Part shown: positions 1 through 8,557 of the stretch, in pieces
How the letters are laid out: every line of letters begins with the position of its first letter
Numbering within the stretch: position 1 is the stretch's first letter
From: DATNPH01 sp036703315
Lineage (GTDB): Bacteria; Cyanobacteriota; Cyanobacteriia; Cyanobacteriales; Coleofasciculaceae
Direction of reading: 5' to 3'
NCBI GenBank assembly: GCA_036703315.1
Contig: DATNPH010000148.1
Span: 30,002 to 94,001 of the forward strand
Length of the DNA: 64,000 nt
Notes under the pieces: model-generated
Told to the model about the DNA's origin: nothing
Databases searched by the model: none
The model's input: the letters and a program-made list of their open reading frames with translations, nothing else
Program-made: the position numbers and the translations under genes

Positions 1-446
1 TACTCTTGGATGAACCCACCTTAGGGTTGGATGTGGAAGCAACTCAGAATGTCAAAGCGCTTGTAAAAGCGATCGCCTCCGAAGGGTGCGCGATTCTCCT
101 TACTACTCACCAACTCAATATTGCCGAAGAACTCTCAGACCGAGTAGCGATTATCCAAAATGGCGAGATTATTGCCTCTTCTGCCACTGGCGAGCTGATC
201 CGGCAGTTTTCTGGTGCAGGGTACACTGTCGAACTCGAAGCTGAACTCGATCTAGCACGGGTTAAGGCATTACAACAAGTCGGCGCAGAAGTTCAGGCAG
301 GGCGAATTGTTTACATGAGCAGTCCAGAAAGGCTGTATCAAGTCTTTAACATACTCAAACCCTTACCTCTGGTACAGGTGAAAAAAGACTCGCCTGACCT
401 TACAGAAATCTTTTTGAAATTAGTGCAAGAAGGAAATAATGCTTGA
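1..446 (+). CDS. ABC transporter ATP-binding protein, C-terminal part (cut by window edge)
   Basis: This is the nucleotide-binding subunit of an ABC exporter, of which only the last ~148 residues are visible; the reading frame is open to the window start. The first residues are the Walker B segment (LLDEPTLGLD), followed by the switch histidine in LLTTHQLNIAEELSDRVAII. The family then has a C-terminal extension, seen here as about 90 residues. The Walker A and signature motifs lie upstream of the window. The gene overlaps the start of the following ABC-2 permease by 8 bases, so the two are translationally coupled and should form one transporter. The substrate cannot be inferred from sequence. 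Confidence 0.9.
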   Translation, partial: LLDEPTLGLDVEATQNVKALVKAIASEGCAILLTTHQLNIAEELSDRVAIIQNGEIIASSATGELIRQFSGAGYTVELEAELDLARVKALQQVGAEVQAGRIVYMSSPERLYQVFNILKPLPLVQVKKDSPDLTEIFLKLVQEGNNA

Positions 447-1212
447 AGTGTTCCTGGCTGAGTTTCGACGTAGCTGGATTCAGTTTATTCGCTATCCAAT
501 TGACGCAATGGGGGGAGTCATCGTTACCACCATTATCTTTTATGGGCTATTTCTTAGTGTCCGCTATATTGGTGGACCCTCATTGCAATTTGGCGATCGC
601 CTTGATGCAATTATCGTCGGGTATGTGCTTTGGGACTTGGTGCTGTTCATTATGACCGACATTGCTGGAAGGCTACAGTATGAAGCGCAGACGGGTACCC
701 TCGAGCAGCTATTTCTCTCACCTTTTGGTGCGCCGATGATCTTTGTGATGCGAGCATTAGCTGGCTTGGCGTTGCATCTAGTTCTTATCGTGAGCATTCT
801 GTTGATTATTATAATTTTGACTGGCGCTCGCCTTGCATTTCCCCCAACACTGCTTTTGCCTCTGATCACTGTCTTATTGGGGGCTTATGGTCTAGCGTTT
901 ACGATGGGGTCTTTGGCACTGTTGCTCAAGCGTATCCAGCAACTTTTGTTTATCTTCCAGTTTTCTCTATTGTTTTTGATGGCTGCTCCCACTGAAAGTT
1001 GGAAGGGTTCGCTACAGGTAGTAGGATGGCTGCTACCGATGACAACGGGTGCCGGACTGTTGCGCGATCTGATGGCGCGAGGCGAGGCTTTTGATTGGGC
1101 TAAGTTTACTTTGGCTTTGCTGAACGGACTTGGGTATTTTATCGTGGGACTGTTTATTTTCCGTTTTGCTGAGCGTGAGGCAAAACGACGAGGAATACTG
1201 AGTGGATATTAA
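439..1212 (+). CDS. ABC-2 type transporter permease
   Basis: This 257-residue membrane protein is the permease of the exporter whose ATPase ends at 446. It begins inside the end of the ATPase gene. It shows about six hydrophobic segments and the ABC-2 fold pattern: an amphipathic N-terminus (FLAEFRRSWIQFIRYP), a conserved YEAQTGTLEQLFLSPF loop after the second segment, and a final membrane span before a basic tail (FAEREAKRRGILSGY). The length is usual for the family. Cargo is unknown; drugs, lipids or polysaccharides are all possible for this class. Confidence 0.9.
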   Translation: MLEVFLAEFRRSWIQFIRYPIDAMGGVIVTTIIFYGLFLSVRYIGGPSLQFGDRLDAIIVGYVLWDLVLFIMTDIAGRLQYEAQTGTLEQLFLSPFGAPMIFVMRALAGLALHLVLIVSILLIIIILTGARLAFPPTLLLPLITVLLGAYGLAFTMGSLALLLKRIQQLLFIFQFSLLFLMAAPTESWKGSLQVVGWLLPMTTGAGLLRDLMARGEAFDWAKFTLALLNGLGYFIVGLFIFRFAEREAKRRGILSGY

Positions 1213-1277
1213 CGGGAAAGGCGATCGCTAATCCCAAGGCATTCTACTTGAAGCAATACGCCAAATTTGCTCTTGCT

Positions 1278-3752
1278 TTAAGCTTGCCAAATCAGATAAG
1301 CTCCCCAAACCGCAGCAGCAAAAGCAAGCACCGTTATCCAGATGGGATAGTTAGCACGAGCCGTTCTACCACCTTGACTGCGTAGGGTTTCAATATCAAT
1401 CCAGGGTGTCACCCCTCGGCGCAACCAACCACTAACTGTCACTTGCTGATCTACCAAATGGCTGGGACGAGGGGACATCGGCAGGAGGTTACCGAATGGC
1501 CCCAGAAAAGAAAAGAAATGCAGTTTCACTAAACCAGTGGAGGTTTGTAAAATTAAATCCTGTCCTAACCAGTTGAGTAAACCTTGCCGTCCTAAGAGTT
1601 TGCCAGTTATCTGGACAGGCTGACTATCTCGGGGAAGGCTAGTGGGATTAGCAAATAAGTCTCCTAAGTTGGGTTCAGCTTGGACGGTGGAAGGTTTGAT
1701 ATCGGGAAAGTAAGGATTAATCCAGAGAAATAGGCAAAGGCTAAACGCTACTAGAATGCAAGCATTCAGAAAAGGGGTCGCGTTATGCATCCAGATAAGC
1801 TGCCAAATGTTTAGATAGTCACCAATCTGCCCAATCAGCCAGAAGATGCCTCTCAGTACAAGACCAAATATCAGCCCATAAAGCAGAGCACTGTACAGCA
1901 GGGGTAGGGCTTTGTGACTGTTACCAAGTTTAGATAGCCGTGCGGCATTACTGCGAAGTGGGGGAGTCAGTGGTGGCAGATCTAGCTCAGTGTCGAGCTT
2001 CCAGAACTGAGCGTAACGAGCCAGCATAGCTAAGCGTTCGCCGAGCAGGGGATGGGAAGCGGTGATAATTAACCAGTCGCGGTAAAAGTTAGTGCAATCC
2101 CAACTTAAAATTCTTTCAAAGGGTGCCTGAGACGAACAACTACCTACTGTGATTGCCTGCTGATATCCCACAGGTAGCAACAAATCAAAGCTTTCCAAAA
2201 GCCCGTTTGTTTTGCCAAGAGTTTGGATGTCTTCAGTAATCCCAAGTGCGATTTTTAGTAGAGCACGGGTCATTCCGTTGGGATTGCCTGTTGTTTCTAC
2301 TGCCAGGCGATCGCTATAGTAAACCCTAGTTCTTGATAACCACAGAAGCGGTAACCGTAGTAACCAACAAATTCCATAACTTACAGAGGCAATCACACCA
2401 AGAATGCCTCTCAAAAAGGGCAAAATTGGTCTATATGAGGGCAATTTGTTGGGTAACTGCTCTCCCCAGTGAGCAACTTGCCAATAAATTGCGTAAGGGA
2501 TTTGAAGGATTATTACACCCAAAGACATCAAAACAAAATCCCAATCGACGATATGCCCTAGCTGACCGACAAAGATAGTCGCAAGTTCATCATCTGCCAG
2601 TTGCTCTAACAAGCCCCTACTTACGACAATTCGAGCTGTCTGGGGTAAATTACCATACGTCAATGCTACTGGTGTGTCAGTCGGTAAAAGGCCTAAGGTA
2701 GGCAAAGAGATGCGCCGTTTGCGGCAAAACCGTTGCACGGTCTGCGCTGCCTCTGGAAAGTCTGATGTTAACCGAGTCAGGGGTAAGCTCTCAAGTCCAT
2801 GAAATCGCTTTAACAACCAATCGATTAACCAGGGAGACACAATAAGCAGAATTACCAAAAAGGCTCCAATCGCTGGAGTTGGGTCGCGATAGAAAAGTTG
2901 GATAGGTCCCAAAAGGGGCAACTGCACCAAGATGTTGTTTGTTATCTGCATCGCGGAGCTCACTAAGAAGTGCAGCAGCCAAAATAGTGCGATCGCTGTG
3001 GCAAGTTGTATCAACCACAAGCGGATTAACTTGATCGGTTTGAGGGGACTCCAGTTCTGGGCACGTCCACTGTTTCGCCATCTGGGGCGAGGCGTAAAGA
3101 GTGAGGGATCAGGAGTGGACGGGGGTGAGTAGGAAGCAGGAAGTCGAGAAGAGCCTTCTAGTCTGGCTTCAGAATTGGTTTGAGTAGTCTCTGTTAGCGC
3201 CGCTATGTCGTCTTTGGGAGTGTTTGCTGATGGAGTTGTAGGGGGGGTGCTTCTTTGTCCGCTCTGAGTTTTAGTGTTGGAAATTAGAGGCTTGGTAGAA
3301 CTCCCCGAACGCAGCTTGCCCTTAGAAGGGGTTCCCGGTGGCGGCATTTTGGGCTTGCTGGGTGTTTGGTCAAATACCACAAACCCTGTGGGGTCGGATG
3401 AGGGTGAGTTGGGTGTGGTACTCTCCAAGGGTACAAATCCTGTAGAGCCTGAAGCCGATGGGCTAATGGGGGGAGTTGCATGGTCAGTTGTTAAGTTCGC
3501 CAGGGTAGTAGTTGCCCATCCCCTAACTTCGGGATCCGGGTGTTGAGTGAGCTCTTGGCAAAGCGTGATCGCTTTTTGAGAATCACCGCTCCTCTGGTAA
3601 GCCGTCACTAGCTCCTTGGAAGCCAGTGTAACTAGGGAGTCGTCCAATTCAGTTTCTCGAACGCCTTCCAGGTAAGCGATCGCAATGGAGTAATTTCCTT
3701 GCTGTAGGGCGCGTAGACCAGCATCAAGCGAAGGATTGGGAACAGAGGGCAT
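1278..3752 (-). CDS. TPR-like/M48 peptidase-like membrane protein with degenerate zinc site
   Basis: This 824-residue protein has a TPR-like N-terminus (residues ~8-90), a Pro/Ser/Thr-rich linker (~90-230), two hydrophobic segments (~240-310), an M48 (HtpX/Ste24-like) peptidase region (~330-600) and hydrophobic segments near 640-690 and at the C-terminus. In M48 enzymes the region after ELxx carries HExxH; here it reads VGQLGHI (residues 395-401), so the first zinc histidine and the catalytic glutamate are replaced by G and Q. The later (R)ExxAD motif, whose Glu is a zinc ligand, reads RVYYSD. I infer a pseudo-peptidase, perhaps a scaffold. The gene stands alone on its strand. The fold assignment is fairly secure; the function is unknown. 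Confidence 0.75.
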   Translation of the reverse strand: MPSVPNPSLDAGLRALQQGNYSIAIAYLEGVRETELDDSLVTLASKELVTAYQRSGDSQKAITLCQELTQHPDPEVRGWATTTLANLTTDHATPPISPSASGSTGFVPLESTTPNSPSSDPTGFVVFDQTPSKPKMPPPGTPSKGKLRSGSSTKPLISNTKTQSGQRSTPPTTPSANTPKDDIAALTETTQTNSEARLEGSSRLPASYSPPSTPDPSLFTPRPRWRNSGRAQNWSPLKPIKLIRLWLIQLATAIALFWLLHFLVSSAMQITNNILVQLPLLGPIQLFYRDPTPAIGAFLVILLIVSPWLIDWLLKRFHGLESLPLTRLTSDFPEAAQTVQRFCRKRRISLPTLGLLPTDTPVALTYGNLPQTARIVVSRGLLEQLADDELATIFVGQLGHIVDWDFVLMSLGVIILQIPYAIYWQVAHWGEQLPNKLPSYRPILPFLRGILGVIASVSYGICWLLRLPLLWLSRTRVYYSDRLAVETTGNPNGMTRALLKIALGITEDIQTLGKTNGLLESFDLLLPVGYQQAITVGSCSSQAPFERILSWDCTNFYRDWLIITASHPLLGERLAMLARYAQFWKLDTELDLPPLTPPLRSNAARLSKLGNSHKALPLLYSALLYGLIFGLVLRGIFWLIGQIGDYLNIWQLIWMHNATPFLNACILVAFSLCLFLWINPYFPDIKPSTVQAEPNLGDLFANPTSLPRDSQPVQITGKLLGRQGLLNWLGQDLILQTSTGLVKLHFFSFLGPFGNLLPMSPRPSHLVDQQVTVSGWLRRGVTPWIDIETLRSQGGRTARANYPIWITVLAFAAAVWGAYLIWQA

Positions 3753-4003
3753 AATCTTCTTCGAGTCTCACTCTGTTCCTTAAGATACCCTTGCCGTGAC
3801 AATCTGCTATCAGTAATTCGTTGTTTTTCTCTAACTGCTGGCGTAGCTTCCTAGGTACAACAAACTTACCTCAGGAATCATGTAATTATTCGTAACACTA
3901 CAGAATCCTCGTAAGGGTTTAATTTGCATTTGGAAAATGACACTTTGGACTCGTAACGTGGGATTGGCAGTAAGCTGTTTTACGGCGTTCATGGCGATTC
4001 AAC

Positions 4004-5239
4004 ATGGCAACCATTAACGATAACTACCTCAAGCTCAAAGCGGGTTACCTGTTTCCCGAAATTGCTCGACGGGTGAATGCCTTTGCAGAGGCAAACCCTG
4101 ATGCAAAAATTATTCGGCTAGGCATTGGCGATGTCACGGAACCATTGCCAGAAGCCTGTCGCACAGCGATGATCAAGGCTGTTGAAGAAATGGGCGATCG
4201 CGCCACGTTCCAAGGCTATGGTCCAGAACAAGGCTATGCCTGGTTGCGGGAGAAAATTGCAGCTCACGACTTCCAGTCGCGGGGGTGCGAGGTTGACAGT
4301 AATGAAATCTTTGTCTCCGACGGCTCTAAGTGCGACACGGGCAACATTCTCGACATCTTTGGCGACGATAACACGATCGCGGTTACCGACCCTGTCTATC
4401 CCGTGTATGTAGACACCAACGTGATGGCGGGTCATACTGGACCTGCCAACGATAAGGGCGAATTTGAAGGTTTCGTGTATCTGCCAATTACGGCACAGAA
4501 CAACTTCACCGCCGAGATTCCTCGTGAGAAAGTCGATCTGATTTATCTGTGTTTCCCCAATAACCCTACAGGGGCAACCGCTACTAAGGAACACCTGAAG
4601 GCATGGGTGGACTATGCCAAAGCTCATGGTTCTATCATTTTCTTTGATGCGGCTTACGAAGCCTTCATCACTGATCCAGATCTTCCCCATTCCATTTACG
4701 AGATTGAAGGAGCAAGGGATTGTGCGATCGAGTTTCGCTCGTTCTCCAAGAATGCAGGCTTTACCGGAACCCGCTGTGCGTTAACAGTTGTACCAAAAAC
4801 GCTGACAGCGAAAGCAGCAGATGGTTCGGATGTGGAACTGTGGAAGCTGTGGAATCGCCGCCAGTCCACCAAGTTCAACGGCGTGTCCTATATCGTTCAA
4901 CGGGGAGCGGAGGCAGTTTACTCCAACGAGGGACAGGCGCAAACCAAGGCGCTGGTCAACTTTTATATGGAAAACGCCAAAGTTATTCGCGAGAAACTAA
5001 CGGCAGCCGGATTGGCGGTTTATGGGGGTGAGAGTGCGCCTTACGTCTGGGTAAAAACGCCCAATGGATTGTCTAGTTGGGATTTTTTCGATAAATTGCT
5101 GCAAACTGTGAATGTCGTCGGAACACCCGGTTCTGGTTTTGGTGCCGCAGGCGAAGGCTACTTCCGTATTTCGGCATTTAACAGTCGGGAAAATGTAGAG
5201 GAAGCGATGAAACGGATTACGGAGAAATTTAAGGTGTAA
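4004..5239 (+). CDS. dapL: LL-diaminopimelate aminotransferase
   Basis: This 411-residue PLP enzyme converts tetrahydrodipicolinate and glutamate directly to LL-diaminopimelate and 2-oxoglutarate, for lysine and peptidoglycan synthesis. It is the route used by cyanobacteria and plants. The start [20 protein letters not shown] is characteristic of the family. Other landmarks are the glycine-rich [10 protein letters not shown] segment, [22 protein letters not shown], and the Schiff-base lysine in [14 protein letters not shown]. The full-length product ends with [17 protein letters not shown]. It is a single gene preceded by a 250-bp intergenic region. Confidence 0.97.
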   Translation: MATINDNYLKLKAGYLFPEIARRVNAFAEANPDAKIIRLGIGDVTEPLPEACRTAMIKAVEEMGDRATFQGYGPEQGYAWLREKIAAHDFQSRGCEVDSNEIFVSDGSKCDTGNILDIFGDDNTIAVTDPVYPVYVDTNVMAGHTGPANDKGEFEGFVYLPITAQNNFTAEIPREKVDLIYLCFPNNPTGATATKEHLKAWVDYAKAHGSIIFFDAAYEAFITDPDLPHSIYEIEGARDCAIEFRSFSKNAGFTGTRCALTVVPKTLTAKAADGSDVELWKLWNRRQSTKFNGVSYIVQRGAEAVYSNEGQAQTKALVNFYMENAKVIREKLTAAGLAVYGGESAPYVWVKTPNGLSSWDFFDKLLQTVNVVGTPGSGFGAAGEGYFRISAFNSRENVEEAMKRITEKFKV

Positions 5240-5240
5240 G

Positions 5241-5330
5241 GCGATCGTTATTGAGCCGCCATTTCTGCTGCCTTCGTTAAACTCAAACTATGAGTCTCAA
5301 AGGTTGTGGTGGGCATTGCCCACCCTGCCT
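5241..5330 (+). repeat. 90-bp leader repeat, copy A (before the first Uma2 gene)
   Basis: This sequence aligns without gaps to 7781-7870, with about 64 of 90 positions identical by hand count. The most conserved blocks are an initial GCGATCG, CGTTAAACTC, and the palindrome GGTGGGCATTGCCCACC (about 5309-5325). Both copies lie 40 bp upstream of a Uma2-family gene, so the leader was probably duplicated along with the gene. The palindrome itself is also a common dispersed type of intergenic repeat in cyanobacteria. Confidence 0.7.
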
Positions 5331-5369
5331 GACTATATCGGCATCCAGTGTAACTAGAAGTCGCATCAA

Positions 5370-5933
5370 ATGGTACAGTCACCCACTAAACCTTTGACTT
5401 TGGAAGAGTTTCTGGAGCTACCAGAAACCGAACCCGCTAGCGAGTATGTGGACGGTCAAATTATACAAAAGCCAATGCCGCAGGGAGAGCATAGCACCAT
5501 CCAAGGTGAACTGATTATTGCGATTAATGCTGTTGTTAAGCCCAAAAAAGTTGCACGGGCATTTCCAGAACTGCGATGTACGTTTGGTGGACGGTCAATT
5601 GTGCCAGATGTAGCCGTATTTACCTGGGAGAGAATTCCCCGCAGAGAAAATAGTGGTGTAGCCAATGTATTTCAAGTAGCTCCTGATTGGATAATTGAAA
5701 TCTTATCTCCAGACCAAAGCGCTACGAAAGTCACGAAAAAAATTCTGCATAGTCTCAATCATGAGACACAAATGGGCTGGCTGATCGACCCGGACGAGCA
5801 GACGATATTTGTATATCAATCAAGGCAACAGCCAGAGGTGTTCGACGAACCGGAAGACCAGCTTCCCGTACCTGCCTTTGCGATCGAACTACGGCTAACC
5901 CTAGGTGCCGTATTTGATTGGTTATTAGAATAA
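5370..5933 (+). CDS. Uma2 family endonuclease (DUF820)
   Basis: This 187-residue protein belongs to the Uma2 family, which has a PD-(D/E)XK nuclease fold and is strongly expanded in cyanobacteria. Visible landmarks are the N-terminal PLTLEEFLELPETEPASEYVDGQIIQKPMP, the core PELRCTFGGRSIVPDVAVF with the presumed catalytic Asp (VPD), and WIIEILSPDQSATKV with Glu-Ile, followed by GWLIDP. The biological role of these proteins is not established; some are thought to be linked to mobile DNA. It is paralogous to the gene at 7912-8454 and shares a related leader with it. Confidence 0.92.
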   Translation: MVQSPTKPLTLEEFLELPETEPASEYVDGQIIQKPMPQGEHSTIQGELIIAINAVVKPKKVARAFPELRCTFGGRSIVPDVAVFTWERIPRRENSGVANVFQVAPDWIIEILSPDQSATKVTKKILHSLNHETQMGWLIDPDEQTIFVYQSRQQPEVFDEPEDQLPVPAFAIELRLTLGAVFDWLLE

Positions 5934-5962
5934 CAGGGTCTAGCAGCCTGTGAGGATGTGTG

Positions 5963-6274
5963 ATGATAGCCTGGAACTACCGTGTCTTTCGAGAAAAAAA
6001 CGGTGATTACGTCATTCGTGAGGTCTTCTATGAAGAAGACGGCTCTATTCTTGGATGTACAGAAAGTGCTGTTGAATCTTGGGGGCGATCGCTAGAAGAA
6101 GTAGCCAGAGACATTGAGTCATTCAAAGAAGCCTTGACGCTTCCTGTATTAACCCTAGCTGATATTCCTGCTGGTGAGACAAATCAGGAGCGAAAGCGAG
6201 AGCGAAGCAATAATATTTTCCACAAACAACTTATGGCTGAATTGGGATTGAGTTACCCATCGCCTACTAGCTAA
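5963..6274 (+). CDS. Small conserved hypothetical protein
   Basis: This protein of about 103 residues begins MIAWNYRVFREKNGDYVIREVFYEEDGSILGCTESAV and has a mixed alpha/beta composition. It resembles small cyanobacterial proteins of unknown function with a HicB-like look: a short beta-rich start, then an amphipathic helix SLEEVARDIESFKEALTLPVL. I cannot assign a function. The start was chosen at the ATG following GTG at 5960; either is possible. It follows the first Uma2 gene by 29 bp and may be cotranscribed with it. Confidence 0.7.
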   Translation: MIAWNYRVFREKNGDYVIREVFYEEDGSILGCTESAVESWGRSLEEVARDIESFKEALTLPVLTLADIPAGETNQERKRERSNNIFHKQLMAELGLSYPSPTS

Positions 6275-6326
6275 TTACTGTGACGATTAGTAGGGAATTG
6301 GCAAAACTGTGCTGTCGGAGAATTGA

Positions 6327-7658
6327 ATGCTATTAAAAGACATTAATCTATCTGAACTACCATCACTTGGTTTATTAGAAAAAGGCAATCTACCTAATTG
6401 TGCAGCAATCTATTTCGTATCTGATAGTAAAGGTCAAGTCATTTACATTGGTAGAACAGTTAACTTAGTTGCTCGATGGCGAGAACACCATAGATTTAAT
6501 CAGCTAAAGAGGTTTGATCGAAAAAATCGTATTAGTATTAGCTGGATGGCTTGCAGTAATGATATAAATACTCTTTCAAAACTTGAAAGTGAGTTGATAA
6601 AGTTATACAAGCCACCCTTGAATTGGTCGAAAGTGGTATCACCAGTTAGAAGAATAACTCCAGCTGAGATAGCGTTACAGCAGAGCCTTCAGCAACTAGC
6701 CAAGTTGAACACAATGATATTTGGGTTTGACCCCATTGTTGATGAAGAACCGCCAACAATATACTTGGTTTACCCAGTTTTGGGTAAGCGTGGAATATCA
6801 GGCAGCATACGGACTGTATTAAAAAACATCAATAAAAGGGCTAGTGTATTGAAGTGGAAAGAGTATCACACAGACCCTAAGTTTTTAGGTAAATTTGGGT
6901 ATTGGGAAACTCAGTATAACGGTGTAAGAATAGACCTTACTCCAGTTCAAGGCTTAGCCCACTCTATGCATGATTCAACTCGTCGAACTATTGCTGGTGT
7001 AGAGTTTATGGCTTTTAGCCGTGAGCAGCTAGAAATACTTCTAACAAATGCGCCAGAGGAGAAAATTTCAGGCTTAGATGCATTAGAGGATGACCCTATT
7101 CCTATAGAAATTGCCTCTCAACATCAGGCTAGTGATCTAAAGCATAAAGATGTTGTCGAAGTCGAACTTTGGGAGGAATTAGAACCAATGCCTGAAGGTG
7201 AAGCTAGAGTAATGAACCGTAAGTTCTTGGATGTGGATGGTATAGAAATAGAGGTGTGTATTAATGCAAACGGGAAACACTTTGTCAGGCACAATCTATA
7301 CTGGTGGATAAATCATGGACAGAAAAATCCTGATCCAGAGCAGTACAACATTATACGTAACTTACAATCTGCGGTAGATAGACTTCCTACTATCAGATGG
7401 TCTGGCTATCGGTTTAGATTAGAGACTATTGTATTTAGTGAGGACGATGTAGAAGTTGAGTGTATACTGCTTCCCTTGGCTATGTTTGAAGACTTAATGA
7501 AGGATACGTCAAAGTTTAGTCACATCAGTGACGAGATTCGAGAAGAAATTCAAAGGGGTGAATATAAATCAAAGCCAAATGAGAGTGCAAGTATAAAACT
7601 ATGTGCTTGGTTACAGCGTAATTCATTATGCTCGCTAGTCCAAACCAACAACAGCTAA
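6327..7658 (+). CDS. GIY-YIG nuclease domain protein with long unknown C-terminus
   Basis: The 443-residue protein opens with a complete GIY-YIG nuclease domain (residues ~24-100): AIY at 27-29, YIG at 40-42, the catalytic-type Arg in LVARWREH at ~50, and the metal-binding Glu in LSKLESELIKLY with the following PPLN. The remaining ~340 residues match no family that I know. They include an acidic central stretch and a segment (~300-400) with HFVRHNLYWWINHGQKNPDPEQYNI. The gene is clearly more AT-rich than its neighbours and sits between two Uma2 genes, which suggests acquisition by transfer. A defence or mobile-element role is possible but is an inference only. Confidence 0.8.
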   Translation: MLLKDINLSELPSLGLLEKGNLPNCAAIYFVSDSKGQVIYIGRTVNLVARWREHHRFNQLKRFDRKNRISISWMACSNDINTLSKLESELIKLYKPPLNWSKVVSPVRRITPAEIALQQSLQQLAKLNTMIFGFDPIVDEEPPTIYLVYPVLGKRGISGSIRTVLKNINKRASVLKWKEYHTDPKFLGKFGYWETQYNGVRIDLTPVQGLAHSMHDSTRRTIAGVEFMAFSREQLEILLTNAPEEKISGLDALEDDPIPIEIASQHQASDLKHKDVVEVELWEELEPMPEGEARVMNRKFLDVDGIEIEVCINANGKHFVRHNLYWWINHGQKNPDPEQYNIIRNLQSAVDRLPTIRWSGYRFRLETIVFSEDDVEVECILLPLAMFEDLMKDTSKFSHISDEIREEIQRGEYKSKPNESASIKLCAWLQRNSLCSLVQTNNS

Positions 7659-7780
7659 ACAAAAACACCCAGAGTGTTAGTTTATTTATCAAAGCAGCGA
7701 GCCTTGAATAAAGTTGCCCCCAATATCGGCAGGTGCGCTCGCCATAAAGGAGCGAGCACCTAGTGAATTGAAGAAAAGAT

Positions 7781-7870
7781 GCGATCGCTTTTGAGTCTCA
7801 GTTCTCACGACCTACGTTAAACTCTATCTACACCTCGAAGGGGTTGCGGTGGGCACTGCCCACCCTACCT
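7781..7870 (+). repeat. 90-bp leader repeat, copy B (before the second Uma2 gene)
   Basis: This is the second copy of the leader at 5241-5330. The conserved blocks are GCGATCGC at its start, ACGTTAAACTC, and the palindrome GGTGGGCACTGCCCACC. It ends about 41 bp before the ATG of the second Uma2 gene, nearly the same spacing as in copy A. Confidence 0.7.
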
Positions 7871-7911
7871 AGCTCTAACCGCTAAGCAATAGGCGCTCTT
7901 ACCGAATCTTG

Positions 7912-8454
7912 ATGGCTACCACTACCCAACAGATCACACTGCAAGACTTCCTAAAGCTGCCCAACATTGAAGAGTCGCCAGCTTGGGAGTTCGTGGACGG
8001 ACAAGCCAATCAAAAACCTATGCCCACAGCTCACCATAGCATCTTGCAGAAACGCCTGACTGCTGTGATCGACCAAGCGGACTCACCCTATGAAGCCTTT
8101 CCAGAACTACGCTGTATACTAAGCAGCAACTCTGTTGTTCCTGACATCACAGTCATTCGCCAAGAACGCATCCCTGCTGGGAATACTGCTGTTGAAGGTG
8201 CACCTGATTGGATGATTGAAATCCTCTCTCCCGATCAAAGTACTACTAAGCTGATTGCAAAAATTCAAACATGCTTGCAGGAGGGGACACAGCTAGGATG
8301 GTTGATTGATCCAACCGAGCTAGTGATTATGGTGCTGTGGCCCGATACTCGTATTACTTTGCTCAGGAGTAGCGATCGCTTGCCCGTACTACAGGATATT
8401 CCATTAGATTTAACGGTTGAGCAAGTGTTTAGCTGGGTGCGCTCATCTAGATGA
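7912..8454 (+). CDS. Uma2 family endonuclease (DUF820), second copy
   Basis: This 180-residue Uma2-family protein has the same landmarks as the paralogue at 5370: ITLQDFLKLPNIEESPAWEF, VDGQANQKPMP, FPELRCILSSNSVVPDITVI with the VPD acidic site, WMIEILSPDQSTTKL and GWLIDP. The ATG at 7912 is preferred over the TTG just before it. The family fold is PD-(D/E)XK nuclease-like, but the physiological function is unknown. Shared leaders suggest it arose with the first copy by duplication, with the GIY-YIG gene lying between them now. Confidence 0.92.
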   Translation: MATTTQQITLQDFLKLPNIEESPAWEFVDGQANQKPMPTAHHSILQKRLTAVIDQADSPYEAFPELRCILSSNSVVPDITVIRQERIPAGNTAVEGAPDWMIEILSPDQSTTKLIAKIQTCLQEGTQLGWLIDPTELVIMVLWPDTRITLLRSSDRLPVLQDIPLDLTVEQVFSWVRSSR

Positions 8455-8557
8455 GTTGAGGAAAAGGTGCGATCGCTCAAATGAGAGAAGGTGATGGCGC
8501 TGTAGGTAGCTCACCCTATGAAGCATTTCCAAAGCTACATTGACGACCACGCACGAG

